Of a DNA stretch of 15,052 nucleotides, positions 1-6,227 are shown piece by piece; position 1 is the stretch's first letter; every line of letters starts with the position of its first letter. A program made the translations under genes and the position numbers. The stretch is from the NCBI GenBank assembly GCA_947304065.1, contig CAMZAI010000048.1, positions 1 to 15,052 of the forward strand, given 5' to 3'. This stretch comes from an uncultured Clostridia bacterium (GTDB lineage: Bacteria; Bacillota; Clostridia; Lachnospirales; Lachnospiraceae). The notes below the pieces were generated by a model. The model saw only the letters and a list, made by a program, of their open reading frames with translations, made no database searches and was not told the origin of the DNA.

Positions 1-971
1 GCCTCAAACATATTGCTGATGCAGGTAATCTGGTATCCCTGATCGAGCAGCCAGGGAATGATCCTCTCGGTCGCCTCCGCGGTGCTCTCATAAAGATCGT
101 GCATAAGGATAATGTAGCCGTCCCTCGCATCCTGCTTGATCTGCGCTACAACCGAATCGGCGTCCCTGGTCTTCCAGTCGAGCGAATCGACAGACCAGTT
201 GAACATCGGGCGCTCAACGACCGATTTAACCGTGTCATTTACGTTGCCGTAAGGGGGTCTGACTATGACCTCGCCCACAGGAACTATCTTGTTGAGCTTC
301 TTTTCATTGTCGTAGACCTGCCTGCGGATCTCGTCCTTGCCCTTCTCTTTGAGGTTCGCGTGATCGAGTGTATGATTCGCTACCTCGCAGCCCGCCTCAT
401 ATACCGCGCGCACCTGATCGGGGAAGGAATCGATCTCGTATCCTACCATGAAGAATGTCGCTTTTACGCCGTACTTCTTAAGCGCAGCAAGTATCCTGTC
501 AGTGTGCGAGCTCGGACCGTCGTCGAAACTCAGGGCAATGATGGGCTTATTCGGATCGATCGTGGGATCGTAATAATAAGCATGCTCCGTAAGATCGACC
601 TCTGGCGTGGGCGTAGCCTCAGGCGTAGGCGTAGCTTCCGGTGTGGGAGTCGCCGCTGAAGTAGGAGTCGCCTCAGGCGTGGTAACTGCGACCGAAGTGG
701 GTGCAGTATCCGATGAGGGCTTTTCCCCCGGCGTGGGAGTTGTCTTATCGGCCACGGAAGTTACACTTCCGCTCCCGGACGGATCCGAATTATTGCCGGG
801 CCCTGTCTGCCCCTGCACGGGCTGCTTCGTCTCCTCGATCGTCTTTACCGTCGAATAGAGCTCCTGAAGCTCCCCAAAATAAACTACCGTCACGATAAGA
901 GCCGCGGCGGCGGTAAGGAGCCAAACGATCATAAGTATCTTGGCTCGCGATACCGAACTTTTCCGTTTCAA
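1..971 (-). CDS. Membrane-anchored polysaccharide deacetylase (NodB/CE4 family), C-terminus cut by window edge
   Basis: Predicted metal-dependent deacetylase of N-acetylated cell-wall or surface glycans, acting outside the membrane. At least 323 residues are present and only the last few seem missing. Visible in order: basic N-terminus, one hydrophobic segment at about residues 12-31 (signal anchor), a Pro/Thr/Ser-rich linker at about 50-125 ending in TPTPEA-type repeats, then a NodB domain from about 142. All CE4 motifs are there: SFDDGPS (D150 base, D151 metal ligand), NHTLDH (H200 and H204 metal ligands), RPPYG at 238-242, DSLDW at 262-266, and ILMHD with H291. I chose the TTG at 971 because AGAGGA lies 7 nt upstream and the membrane segment follows directly. 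A GTG at 1043 in the same frame, behind GGAGGG, would add 24 basic residues. Family is confident; substrate (peptidoglycan GlcNAc or MurNAc, or another glycan) is not shown. Confidence 0.92.
   Translation of the reverse strand, partial: MKRKSSVSRAKILMIVWLLTAAAALIVTVVYFGELQELYSTVKTIEETKQPVQGQTGPGNNSDPSGSGSVTSVADKTTPTPGEKPSSDTAPTSVAVTTPEATPTSAATPTPEATPTPEATPTPEVDLTEHAYYYDPTIDPNKPIIALSFDDGPSSHTDRILAALKKYGVKATFFMVGYEIDSFPDQVRAVYEAGCEVANHTLDHANLKEKGKDEIRRQVYDNEKKLNKIVPVGEVIVRPPYGNVNDTVKSVVERPMFNWSVDSLDWKTRDADSVVAQIKQDARDGYIILMHDLYESTAEATERIIPWLLDQGYQITCISNMFE
597..650 (-). repeat. Threefold TPTPEA repeat in deacetylase linker
   Basis: Three 18-nt units encode TPTPEA, TPTPEA and TPTPEV (residues about 108-125) directly before the NodB domain. 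The units differ at third codon positions, so this is a diverged tandem repeat. It probably works as an extended spacer that holds the catalytic domain away from the membrane, inside the wall. Confidence 0.8.
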
Positions 972-1050
972 ACCATTTCCTCTTTTCCTTACTTTCCCTG
1001 CTTTTGCCGAATATGAGCGGAAAGACTGTGCTGTCCTTCCCACGGCTTTC

Positions 1051-1088
1051 GCCCTCCGTTACGCATGCAGGAAGACATAACGGAGGGC
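1051..1088 (-). terminator. Perfect 11-bp hairpin between glgD and the deacetylase gene
   Basis: GCCCTCCGTTA (1051-1061) and TAACGGAGGGC (1078-1088) are perfectly complementary around a 16-nt loop. It lies 53 bp past the glgD stop. On the minus strand no T-run follows, so a simple intrinsic terminator is doubtful. On the plus strand a T-rich stretch follows instead. One arm contains GGAGGG, which would be the ribosome site for the alternative GTG start at 1043. It may therefore be a terminator, a read-through attenuator or an mRNA-stability element. Confidence 0.45.
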
Positions 1089-1140
1089 GGTAATTTGTTA
1101 TTCTGTTTTGCGCAGGTTAACTGCGAATAGTAACTCTTTA

Positions 1141-2268
1141 TCAGATCAAGTACCTATCATTCTTCTCGACTACGATGCGGATCTTTCCGTTCTCGCCGAT
1201 GTAGGTCTGATTCGGTCTTAAGGTGTCCCTGCTCTCTACGATGCAGTTCTCGATGTAGGTATTGTCACCGATATGGACATCGTTGAGAATGATCGAATTT
1301 TTGATAACGCAGTTGTTGCCGACATAGACCTTCTTGAACAGAAGAGAATTCTCGACCGTTCCGTTGATGATCGTTCCGCTCGAAACCAGCGAATTGCGGA
1401 CGCATGATCCGGTATTGTACTTCGCGGGCGGAAGGTCGTCGATCTTCGAGTAAACATCGGGGTACTGGTTGAAGAAGTAATCGCGAACGTTCTTGTCCAG
1501 GAAGTCCATGTTCGTGCGGTAATACTCCTCTACCGTGCTGATATTGCTCCAGTACTCGGTGTGCTCGTAAGCGTACATTTTTTTGACGTCGGTGTATCTG
1601 ACGATGATGTCTCTAACAAAATCGTATCTCTCTTCCTCGACCGTCTTCTCGATCAGCTCGATCAGCTGACGGCGGCGGATAACGTAGATACCCATCGAGA
1701 GAAGGGGCTCCGCATCCCTGCAGAAGAAAGGCTTCTCCTCAAACGAGGTGATCCTGCCGTCTCCTTCGGTTCCGACGATTCCGTATCTGGTGATGTCGGT
1801 ATTGGCGCCCGCGCGTCTGCAGACTACGGTAACATCGGCCTTTTTCCTGATATGGTACTCGATGAGCTTGTTGAAGTCCATCTTGTATACGCCGTCACCC
1901 GAGCAGATGATAACATAGGGCTCATGGCTGTTCCTCAGGAACGAAAGGTTCTGGTAGATGGCGTCCGCGGTGCCTCTGTACCAGAAGGAGTTGTCTGTGG
2001 TAATGGTGGGCGTGAATACGTACAGACCGCCCTGCTTACGTCCGAAATCCCACCATTTTGAAGAGCTTAAGTGCTCGTTCAGGGACCTCGAATTATACTG
2101 TGTCAGAACCGCAACCTTCTGGATATGCGAGTTCGACATGCTGCTCAAAACAAAATCTATCGCGCGATAGCTGCCTGCCACGGGCATGGCCGCGATGGCT
2201 CTCTTGTTCGACAGCTCGCGCATCCTGTTGCTGTTGCCTCCGGCAAGGACTATTCCTATTGCTCTCAT
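1141..2268 (-). CDS. glgD: Glucose-1-phosphate adenylyltransferase regulatory subunit GlgD
   Basis: Partner of GlgC in the ADP-glucose pyrophosphorylase of Bacillota, which makes ADP-glucose for glycogen synthesis. The 375 residues carry a nucleotidyltransferase fold (about 1-240) and a C-terminal hexapeptide left-handed beta-helix (about 285-350, with repeats such as VYVGNNCVIKNSI). Key sites are degenerate relative to GlgC. The N-terminal GGxGxRL loop reads GGNSNRM, and the GGDHIYKMDY motif reads SGDGVYKMDF (123-132). This fits the known view that GlgD is a poor catalyst that tunes GlgC. FEEKP and SMGIYV, typical sugar-phosphate-region motifs, are kept. The start ATG overlaps the glgC stop (ATGA), and GGGAGG sits about 9-10 nt upstream inside glgC, so the two are translationally coupled. 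Confidence 0.95.
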   Translation of the reverse strand: MRAIGIVLAGGNSNRMRELSNKRAIAAMPVAGSYRAIDFVLSSMSNSHIQKVAVLTQYNSRSLNEHLSSSKWWDFGRKQGGLYVFTPTITTDNSFWYRGTADAIYQNLSFLRNSHEPYVIICSGDGVYKMDFNKLIEYHIRKKADVTVVCRRAGANTDITRYGIVGTEGDGRITSFEEKPFFCRDAEPLLSMGIYVIRRRQLIELIEKTVEEERYDFVRDIIVRYTDVKKMYAYEHTEYWSNISTVEEYYRTNMDFLDKNVRDYFFNQYPDVYSKIDDLPPAKYNTGSCVRNSLVSSGTIINGTVENSLLFKKVYVGNNCVIKNSIILNDVHIGDNTYIENCIVESRDTLRPNQTYIGENGKIRIVVEKNDRYLI

Positions 2269-3542
2269 ACTGCGGCACCTCCCTTAACCAGAAGACTTTC
2301 CCCGCTGTCAAGCCAGCCGTTCTGATAATCTCCGGCAGTCGTATATCCTGCTATAACGGTATTCTTTCCGATCCTGACTCCGTCCGGGATGACGGTGCCT
2401 TCGGCCAGTGTCACAAGACCGTTGCAGTAAATGTTGGGATGCTGCTTATTCTCTTTTTCCTCACCGACGCCGAGCTCGCAGTTGTTGCCGACCTTAACGT
2501 TCTCGGCGATGATAGCCTTGTAGATATTGCAGTTCTCGCCGATCTGCGACTCGTTCATGATGATCGAGTCATAGACCTTCGTGCCCGCTCCGATAACAAC
2601 GCCGGGGCTGATAACGGAGTTGTATACCTCTCCGTAGATCTCCGCGCCCTCGCCGATTATGCTGCGGCTGACCACTGCGTTCTGCGCGATGTACTGGGGC
2701 GGGATCTCGTCCGACTTCGTATAGATCTTCCAGAATTCCTCGTAAAGATTGAACTCGGGAACCAGATCGATGAGCTCCATGTTCGAGCTCCAGTACGCGG
2801 TAAGAGTTCCGACGTCCTTCCAGTATCCGTTATATTCATACGCGAAAATACGCGCGCCGTTATTGTGACAATAGGGGATGACATGCTTTCCGAAGTCGCA
2901 TCCGGACTGCTCCGCATTCGCGATCAGCGCCTCTTTGAGCACCTTCCACGTAAAGATGTAGATACCCATCGAAGCAAGATTGCTCCTGGGCTTTGCGGGC
3001 TTCTCTTCAAAGTCCACAACCTTTTTATTCTCGTCAGTTATGATAAGTCCGAAGCGGGAAGCGTCCTCCCAGGCTACGGGATATGCTGCGATGGTGATAT
3101 CGGCGTTATTCGCCTTATGGAAATCAAGGAGCATCTCATAATCCATCTTATAGATGTGATCGCCGCCGAGAATGAGAACATAGTCGGGGTTATAGTACTC
3201 CATGTACTTAAGATTCTGATAGATGGCATTCGCGGTACCGCTGTACCACTCCGCGTTATCCGACTTTTCATACGGCGGGAGAATACTTACGCCGCCGATA
3301 TTACGGTCAAGGTCCCACGGAATTCCGATTCCGATATGCGTATTCAGTCTGAGAGGCTGATACTGGGTAAGCACGCCTACCGTATCAACGCCCGAATTGA
3401 TGCAATTACTCAGCGGGAAATCGATAATCCTGTACTTTCCGCCATAGCTCACGGCCGGCTTTGCCATATCAGCCGTCAGGACTCCGAGTCGCGACCCCTG
3501 TCCACCCGCAAGGAGCATTGCGATCATTTCTTTATGGATCAA
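2265..3542 (-). CDS. glgC: Glucose-1-phosphate adenylyltransferase catalytic subunit GlgC
   Basis: Catalyses ATP + glucose-1-phosphate to ADP-glucose + pyrophosphate, the committed step of bacterial glycogen synthesis. The 425 residues match the family's usual length. Visible: GGQGSRLG nucleotide loop (13-20) with K28 just after, GGDHIYKMDY (126-135, D128 the expected catalytic Asp), FEEKP (178-182) and SMGIY (191-195) of the glucose-1-phosphate site, then hexapeptide beta-helix repeats at about 285-400. I chose a TTG start at 3542, giving MIHKEMIAMLL, because GGGGGTGG lies 5 nt upstream and this matches the usual GlgC N-terminus. The upstream in-frame ATG at 3593 would add 17 residues, lies inside leader repeats and lacks a convincing ribosome site. 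First gene of the glgC-glgD operon; the promoter is about 70 bp upstream. Confidence 0.96.
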   Translation of the reverse strand: MIHKEMIAMLLAGGQGSRLGVLTADMAKPAVSYGGKYRIIDFPLSNCINSGVDTVGVLTQYQPLRLNTHIGIGIPWDLDRNIGGVSILPPYEKSDNAEWYSGTANAIYQNLKYMEYYNPDYVLILGGDHIYKMDYEMLLDFHKANNADITIAAYPVAWEDASRFGLIITDENKKVVDFEEKPAKPRSNLASMGIYIFTWKVLKEALIANAEQSGCDFGKHVIPYCHNNGARIFAYEYNGYWKDVGTLTAYWSSNMELIDLVPEFNLYEEFWKIYTKSDEIPPQYIAQNAVVSRSIIGEGAEIYGEVYNSVISPGVVIGAGTKVYDSIIMNESQIGENCNIYKAIIAENVKVGNNCELGVGEEKENKQHPNIYCNGLVTLAEGTVIPDGVRIGKNTVIAGYTTAGDYQNGWLDSGESLLVKGGAAV

Positions 3543-3572
3543 AAATACCACCCCCTGTATAATAATGTCTGA

Positions 3573-3605
3573 TATCGGAATAATGGCCGTCATCCGATAC
3601 CGATA
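3573..3605 (-). promoter_or_regulatory. Inverted and direct repeats in the glgC leader
   Basis: TATCGGA (3573-3579) and TCCGATA (3593-3599) form a 7-bp stem with a 13-nt loop. A second CCGATA follows at once (3600-3605), so two arms compete for the same partner. In the transcript this lies between the promoter and the glgC ribosome site. It could be a leader switch or a protein-binding repeat. No known riboswitch is recognised. Confidence 0.4.
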
Positions 3606-3613
3606 CAGGCTAC

Positions 3614-3642
3614 ATTATAGCACATATGTGCAGAAAATGGAA
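3614..3642 (-). promoter_or_regulatory. glgCD promoter with extended -10
   Basis: On the minus strand TATAAT occupies 3614-3619 and is preceded by TGC, an extended -10. A weak -35, TTCCAT (3637-3642), lies 17 bp upstream. Transcription would begin near 3607, leaving a leader of about 65 nt before the glgC start. This is the only good minus-strand promoter seen between glgC and the divergent operon. Confidence 0.75.
3620..3631. promoter_or_regulatory. 12-bp palindrome in glgC promoter spacer (operator candidate)
   Basis: GCACATATGTGC is a perfect 12-bp palindrome filling the spacer side of the glgC promoter and abutting the -10 hexamer. A dimeric regulator bound here would block RNA polymerase, so a repressor operator is the natural reading. 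The TGC of the extended -10 is its last part, so some of the symmetry may reflect promoter function alone. Confidence 0.5.
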
Positions 3643-3732
3643 TAAAAGGAGTACATAGTAAATAAGTTTACTGTTTTTCCGACGCGTCAGATTTCGGCGA
3701 TTTTCTTTTAATCAACCTCACCCCGGAACCGC

Positions 3733-3894
3733 TGTTGATAACTGATCGCCGAAAATCCGTTGAAAAGGTGAGTAAAGCCTTGTTCAACGCCCGAATAATC
3801 CACTTTATCCACACGGAATTTTATCCACTTTGTGCAAAAGTCATTTTGGCTTTATTTCAAGGGGTTTGCGGTCTGTTGTCCTGATTTATCCACT
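3733..3894. promoter_or_regulatory. Cluster of DnaA-box-like nonamers in the glgC / dnaD-like intergenic region
   Basis: One perfect DnaA box, TTATCCACA (3805-3813, plus strand), is joined by TTATCCACT at 3821-3829 and 3886-3894 and by TTATCAACA on the minus strand (3733-3741), each one mismatch from consensus. TAATCCACT (3796-3804) has two mismatches and directly abuts the perfect box. Five sites in about 160 bp, four in one orientation, look like a DnaA-binding region. Because the genes downstream encode helicase-loading proteins, DnaA control of that operon is the simplest inference. A replication origin or a DnaA-titration locus is possible, but dnaA and dnaN are not in the window. The rest of 3600-4035 holds the two divergent promoters and no gene. 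Confidence 0.6.
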
Positions 3895-3939
3895 TTTTCC
3901 CCCGGCGTGTTCGACAGTTGTTATACCCCGAATTTGGCT

Positions 3940-3967
3940 TTGCTAAAATTTTTGCGCATGCTATAAT
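3940..3967 (+). promoter_or_regulatory. Promoter of the dnaD-like / helicase loader / prs operon
   Basis: TTGCTA (3940-3945), a 16-bp spacer and TATAAT (3962-3967) preceded by TGC form an extended -10 promoter. The start point should be near 3974. The nearest DnaA-box-like site ends about 45 bp upstream of the -35, a position suited to regulation. Confidence 0.75.
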
Positions 3968-3975
3968 TCAGACTG

Positions 3976-4010
3976 CCGGCGCAAGAGAAAGTTGAGGGGC
4001 TTTCAGCCGG
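3976..4010 (+). other. Leader hairpin of the dnaD-like operon
   Basis: CCGGC (3976-3980) pairs with GCCGG (4006-4010), and GAAAG (3987-3991) pairs with CTTTC (4000-4004) around the loop TTGAGGGG, with an asymmetric internal loop. The hairpin begins almost at the predicted transcription start and ends about 25 nt before the ATG, so it may protect the 5' end of the mRNA. The GAGGGG loop could be read as a decoy ribosome site. Confidence 0.4.
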
Positions 4011-4035
4011 ACGACGCTCTGGTGTGGGAGGACTT

Positions 4036-5163
4036 ATGACAAGGCCCATAAAACTGTCTTTTGGAAATGAGATCGGTGAGACAACCGTTTCAAATATATT
4101 TATCGACGAGTACATGGCTGACGCCAACGGTGCATATGTAAAGGTATATCTGTATCTTCTGCGCTGCCTGGGTGATTCCTCGGTATCCGTATCAGTTGCC
4201 GCTATTTCGGAGAAGCTGGACGAGACCGAGAAGGATATCATCAAGGCTCTCCGTTACTGGGAGAAGCAGAAGCTTCTTCATATTCTCTGGGACGCCGAGG
4301 GGCAGATCAGCTCCATCACTCTCGATCCCCTTACGGGATCGTCTTCGAGGCGCCCGGACAATATCATCACTCTCTCGGTCGCGGATTCCTGCGAAGAAGC
4401 TCCCGCCCCGGTCAAGACCGATATCCCCAGGATACGCCCGGTAAAGGAGACGGCTCCCGAGATCACTCCCAAGCCCGATTATTCCACCCGCCAGATCGCG
4501 AAGTTCAAGCAGGACGACGATTTTAACCGGCTCATCGATTTCATCGAAGAACGCCTCGGCTGCACCATGAAGCTTGCCGATCTTCAGACTCCGGCTTTCC
4601 TTTACGATCAGCTCGAGATGTCGGCGCCCCTGATCAGATACCTCTACGAGTTCTGCATTTTCAAGGGCAAGACCGCTCCCGCATATATCGAGAAGGTCGC
4701 GATGTCCTGGCACGACAAGAACATCGACACGGTCGACAGGGCAAAGGCAGAAGTCTTCTCCCGTTCAAAGGACTGCACCGCCATCAAGGAAGCCTTCGGG
4801 ATCAGCAGATCTTTCGGAGCGATCGAGCTCGATATGATCAACCGCTGGAAGTTCACCTATAATATGAGCACCGAGATGATCCGCGAGGCCTGCAACAGGA
4901 CGCTCCTGAACACCGGAAGCCCCGATTTCAAGTATGCGGACGGCATTCTCTCGGGATGGTACAAGAAAGGCGTAACCGACATGAACGGCATTGCCGCCGC
5001 AGATGCGGAACACGCCGCAAAAGCACAGAAATCCGGAAGGACCGGGACCGCGCGCGGTACCTCGGACACCTCCTCTTCAAATAAGTTCAACCAGTTTCCG
5101 CAGCGAAGCTACTCCGACCGCGACTACGAAGATCTGGAGAGACGCAAGCTGGGCAAGCTGTAA
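4036..5163 (+). CDS. DnaD-domain primosome protein
   Basis: Predicted replication-initiation protein of the DnaD/DnaB (Bacillus) superfamily, which binds DNA and helps load the replicative helicase. The 375 residues show an N-terminal winged-helix-like region (about 15-95), a Pro-rich linker (about 120-150), and two DDBH2-type modules at about 163-232 and 248-316. The second has the family hallmark YxxxILxxWxxxGV (300-313). The tail from about 320 is low-complexity and charged, ending in an R/K-rich segment. I start at the ATG at 4036, with GGGAGG just upstream; an in-frame GTG at 4024 would overlap that ribosome site. The AAA+ loader gene follows, the classic pairing. Two DDBH2 modules suggest a role combining those of B. 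subtilis DnaB and DnaD. Family confident, exact step inferred. Confidence 0.88.
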   Translation: MTRPIKLSFGNEIGETTVSNIFIDEYMADANGAYVKVYLYLLRCLGDSSVSVSVAAISEKLDETEKDIIKALRYWEKQKLLHILWDAEGQISSITLDPLTGSSSRRPDNIITLSVADSCEEAPAPVKTDIPRIRPVKETAPEITPKPDYSTRQIAKFKQDDDFNRLIDFIEERLGCTMKLADLQTPAFLYDQLEMSAPLIRYLYEFCIFKGKTAPAYIEKVAMSWHDKNIDTVDRAKAEVFSRSKDCTAIKEAFGISRSFGAIELDMINRWKFTYNMSTEMIREACNRTLLNTGSPDFKYADGILSGWYKKGVTDMNGIAAADAEHAAKAQKSGRTGTARGTSDTSSSNKFNQFPQRSYSDRDYEDLERRKLGKL

Positions 5164-5166
5164 GAG

Positions 5167-5204
5167 ACATCCGTTAGCACTCGCTGCTAAATCCAAACGG
5201 ATGT
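5167..5204 (+). other. Intercistronic stem-loop before the helicase-loader gene
   Basis: ACATCCGTT (5167-5175) pairs perfectly with AACGGATGT (5196-5204). Inside it AGCA (5176-5179) pairs with TGCT (5185-5188) around a 5-nt loop. No T-run follows, so it is not a normal terminator. It sits 3 nt after the dnaD-like stop and 16 nt before the next ATG. That ATG lacks a good ribosome site, so the structure may affect mRNA processing or the ratio of the two proteins. Confidence 0.55.
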
Positions 5205-5220
5205 TAAGCACGGGTACGAT

Positions 5221-6210
5221 ATGAGTCTTAAGAATTATCAGTATGATGTCATTATCCATCAGTTAGATATGCGCAGGCTCCATGCCAAATATGTGCTGGA
5301 CAAACGCATGGAGGAGATTTATAATAAGTGCCCGGAGATTTTGGATATTGACAATCAGATCGCGATCCAGTCAGCCGAGCGCGCTAGACGCGCGATAATG
5401 GGCGATGATACCGCTCTTCAGGGACTGGCCGAGGCGAACCGCGCCCTTGCCCGCGAAAAAGAGACCATTCTGGTCAAGAACGGGTACCCCGCGGATTACT
5501 TAAGCCCCAGATATGAGTGCTCGTTATGCAAAGACACCGGATATGTCAACGGAGAGCGCTGCAGCTGCTTCAACAAGGCGGTCTCCAATCTGATCTACAG
5601 TGAGTCGAACGTACGCGAGATCATCCGCGAAGAGAATTTCGATAACTTCAATTACGAACTCTACTCGGACGTGCCGGATCAGTATGATGTGGTCAGCGGC
5701 ACGATGCGCAGTCCGCGCGACCTCATACGTGACGTTGTGGCGTTGGCACACGATTTCATCGACGGTTTTGATACCGAGTATCATAACCTCCTTATCTACG
5801 GAAATACCGGAGTCGGAAAGACTTTCTTAAGCAACTGTATTGCGAAGGAGCTTCTCGACCGCTCGCATTCCGTTCTTTATTACACAGCTTTCAGATTCTT
5901 TAAATATATGGAAAATTGCAAATTCAGTTACGATGCCGTTGAAGACCGGGGGAGTCTTTCGGAAGACTATCTTGTCGACTGCGACCTGCTGATCCTCGAC
6001 GATATCGGAACCGAACTTTCGAATTCATTTACGAATTCAGCGCTTTATACGGTCATCAACGAGCGCCATCTCAAGCGCCGTCCGACGATCATCTCGACGA
6101 ACCTTTCTCTCGCCGAGCTCGAGAAGCGCTACAGCGAACGGATCTTTTCCCGCCTCAGCAAGGACTATTCCCTGCTGAAGATTGTCGGGAGCGATATCAG
6201 AAGAAAATAA
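5221..6210 (+). CDS. DnaC/DnaI-type AAA+ replicative helicase loader
   Basis: Predicted ATPase that loads the hexameric replicative helicase onto DNA at the origin. The 329 residues begin with a helical helicase-binding-like region, then a zinc-binding cluster (C100, C103, C114, C116) as in DnaI-type loaders. The AAA+ core follows: Walker A GNTGVGKT (194-201), Walker B LLILDD (256-261), sensor 1 STN (292-294), and a probable arginine finger in RIFSRL (307-312). It lies 57 bp after the DnaD-domain gene and is followed 17 bp later by the PRPP synthetase gene. The sequence before its ATG has only a weak GGG, unlike the strong ribosome sites nearby. Transposon IstB proteins share this fold, but the cysteine cluster, the length and the DnaD neighbour favour a chromosomal loader. 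Confidence 0.92.
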   Translation: MSLKNYQYDVIIHQLDMRRLHAKYVLDKRMEEIYNKCPEILDIDNQIAIQSAERARRAIMGDDTALQGLAEANRALAREKETILVKNGYPADYLSPRYECSLCKDTGYVNGERCSCFNKAVSNLIYSESNVREIIREENFDNFNYELYSDVPDQYDVVSGTMRSPRDLIRDVVALAHDFIDGFDTEYHNLLIYGNTGVGKTFLSNCIAKELLDRSHSVLYYTAFRFFKYMENCKFSYDAVEDRGSLSEDYLVDCDLLILDDIGTELSNSFTNSALYTVINERHLKRRPTIISTNLSLAELEKRYSERIFSRLSKDYSLLKIVGSDIRRK

Positions 6211-6227
6211 AATATTCGGAGGTTTCA

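Noticed and set aside
2058..3572. 504-codon open frame on the plus strand
   Set aside because: It lies antisense to glgC and the start of glgD, both with full family motifs. The translation shows no recognisable domain and has no ribosome site or promoter.
3733..3894. Chromosomal replication origin (oriC)
   Set aside because: DnaA-box-like sites are present, but dnaA, dnaN, rpmH and a clear AT-rich unwinding tract are not seen. Kept only as a DnaA-box-like cluster.
4024..4035. GTG at 4024 as the start of the DnaD-domain protein
   Set aside because: It overlaps the GGGAGG that best serves the ATG at 4036, and it has no ribosome site of its own.
5221..6210. IstB-type transposase helper
   Set aside because: It has a four-cysteine cluster and DnaI-like length, follows a DnaD-domain gene, and shows no inverted repeats or IstA partner.
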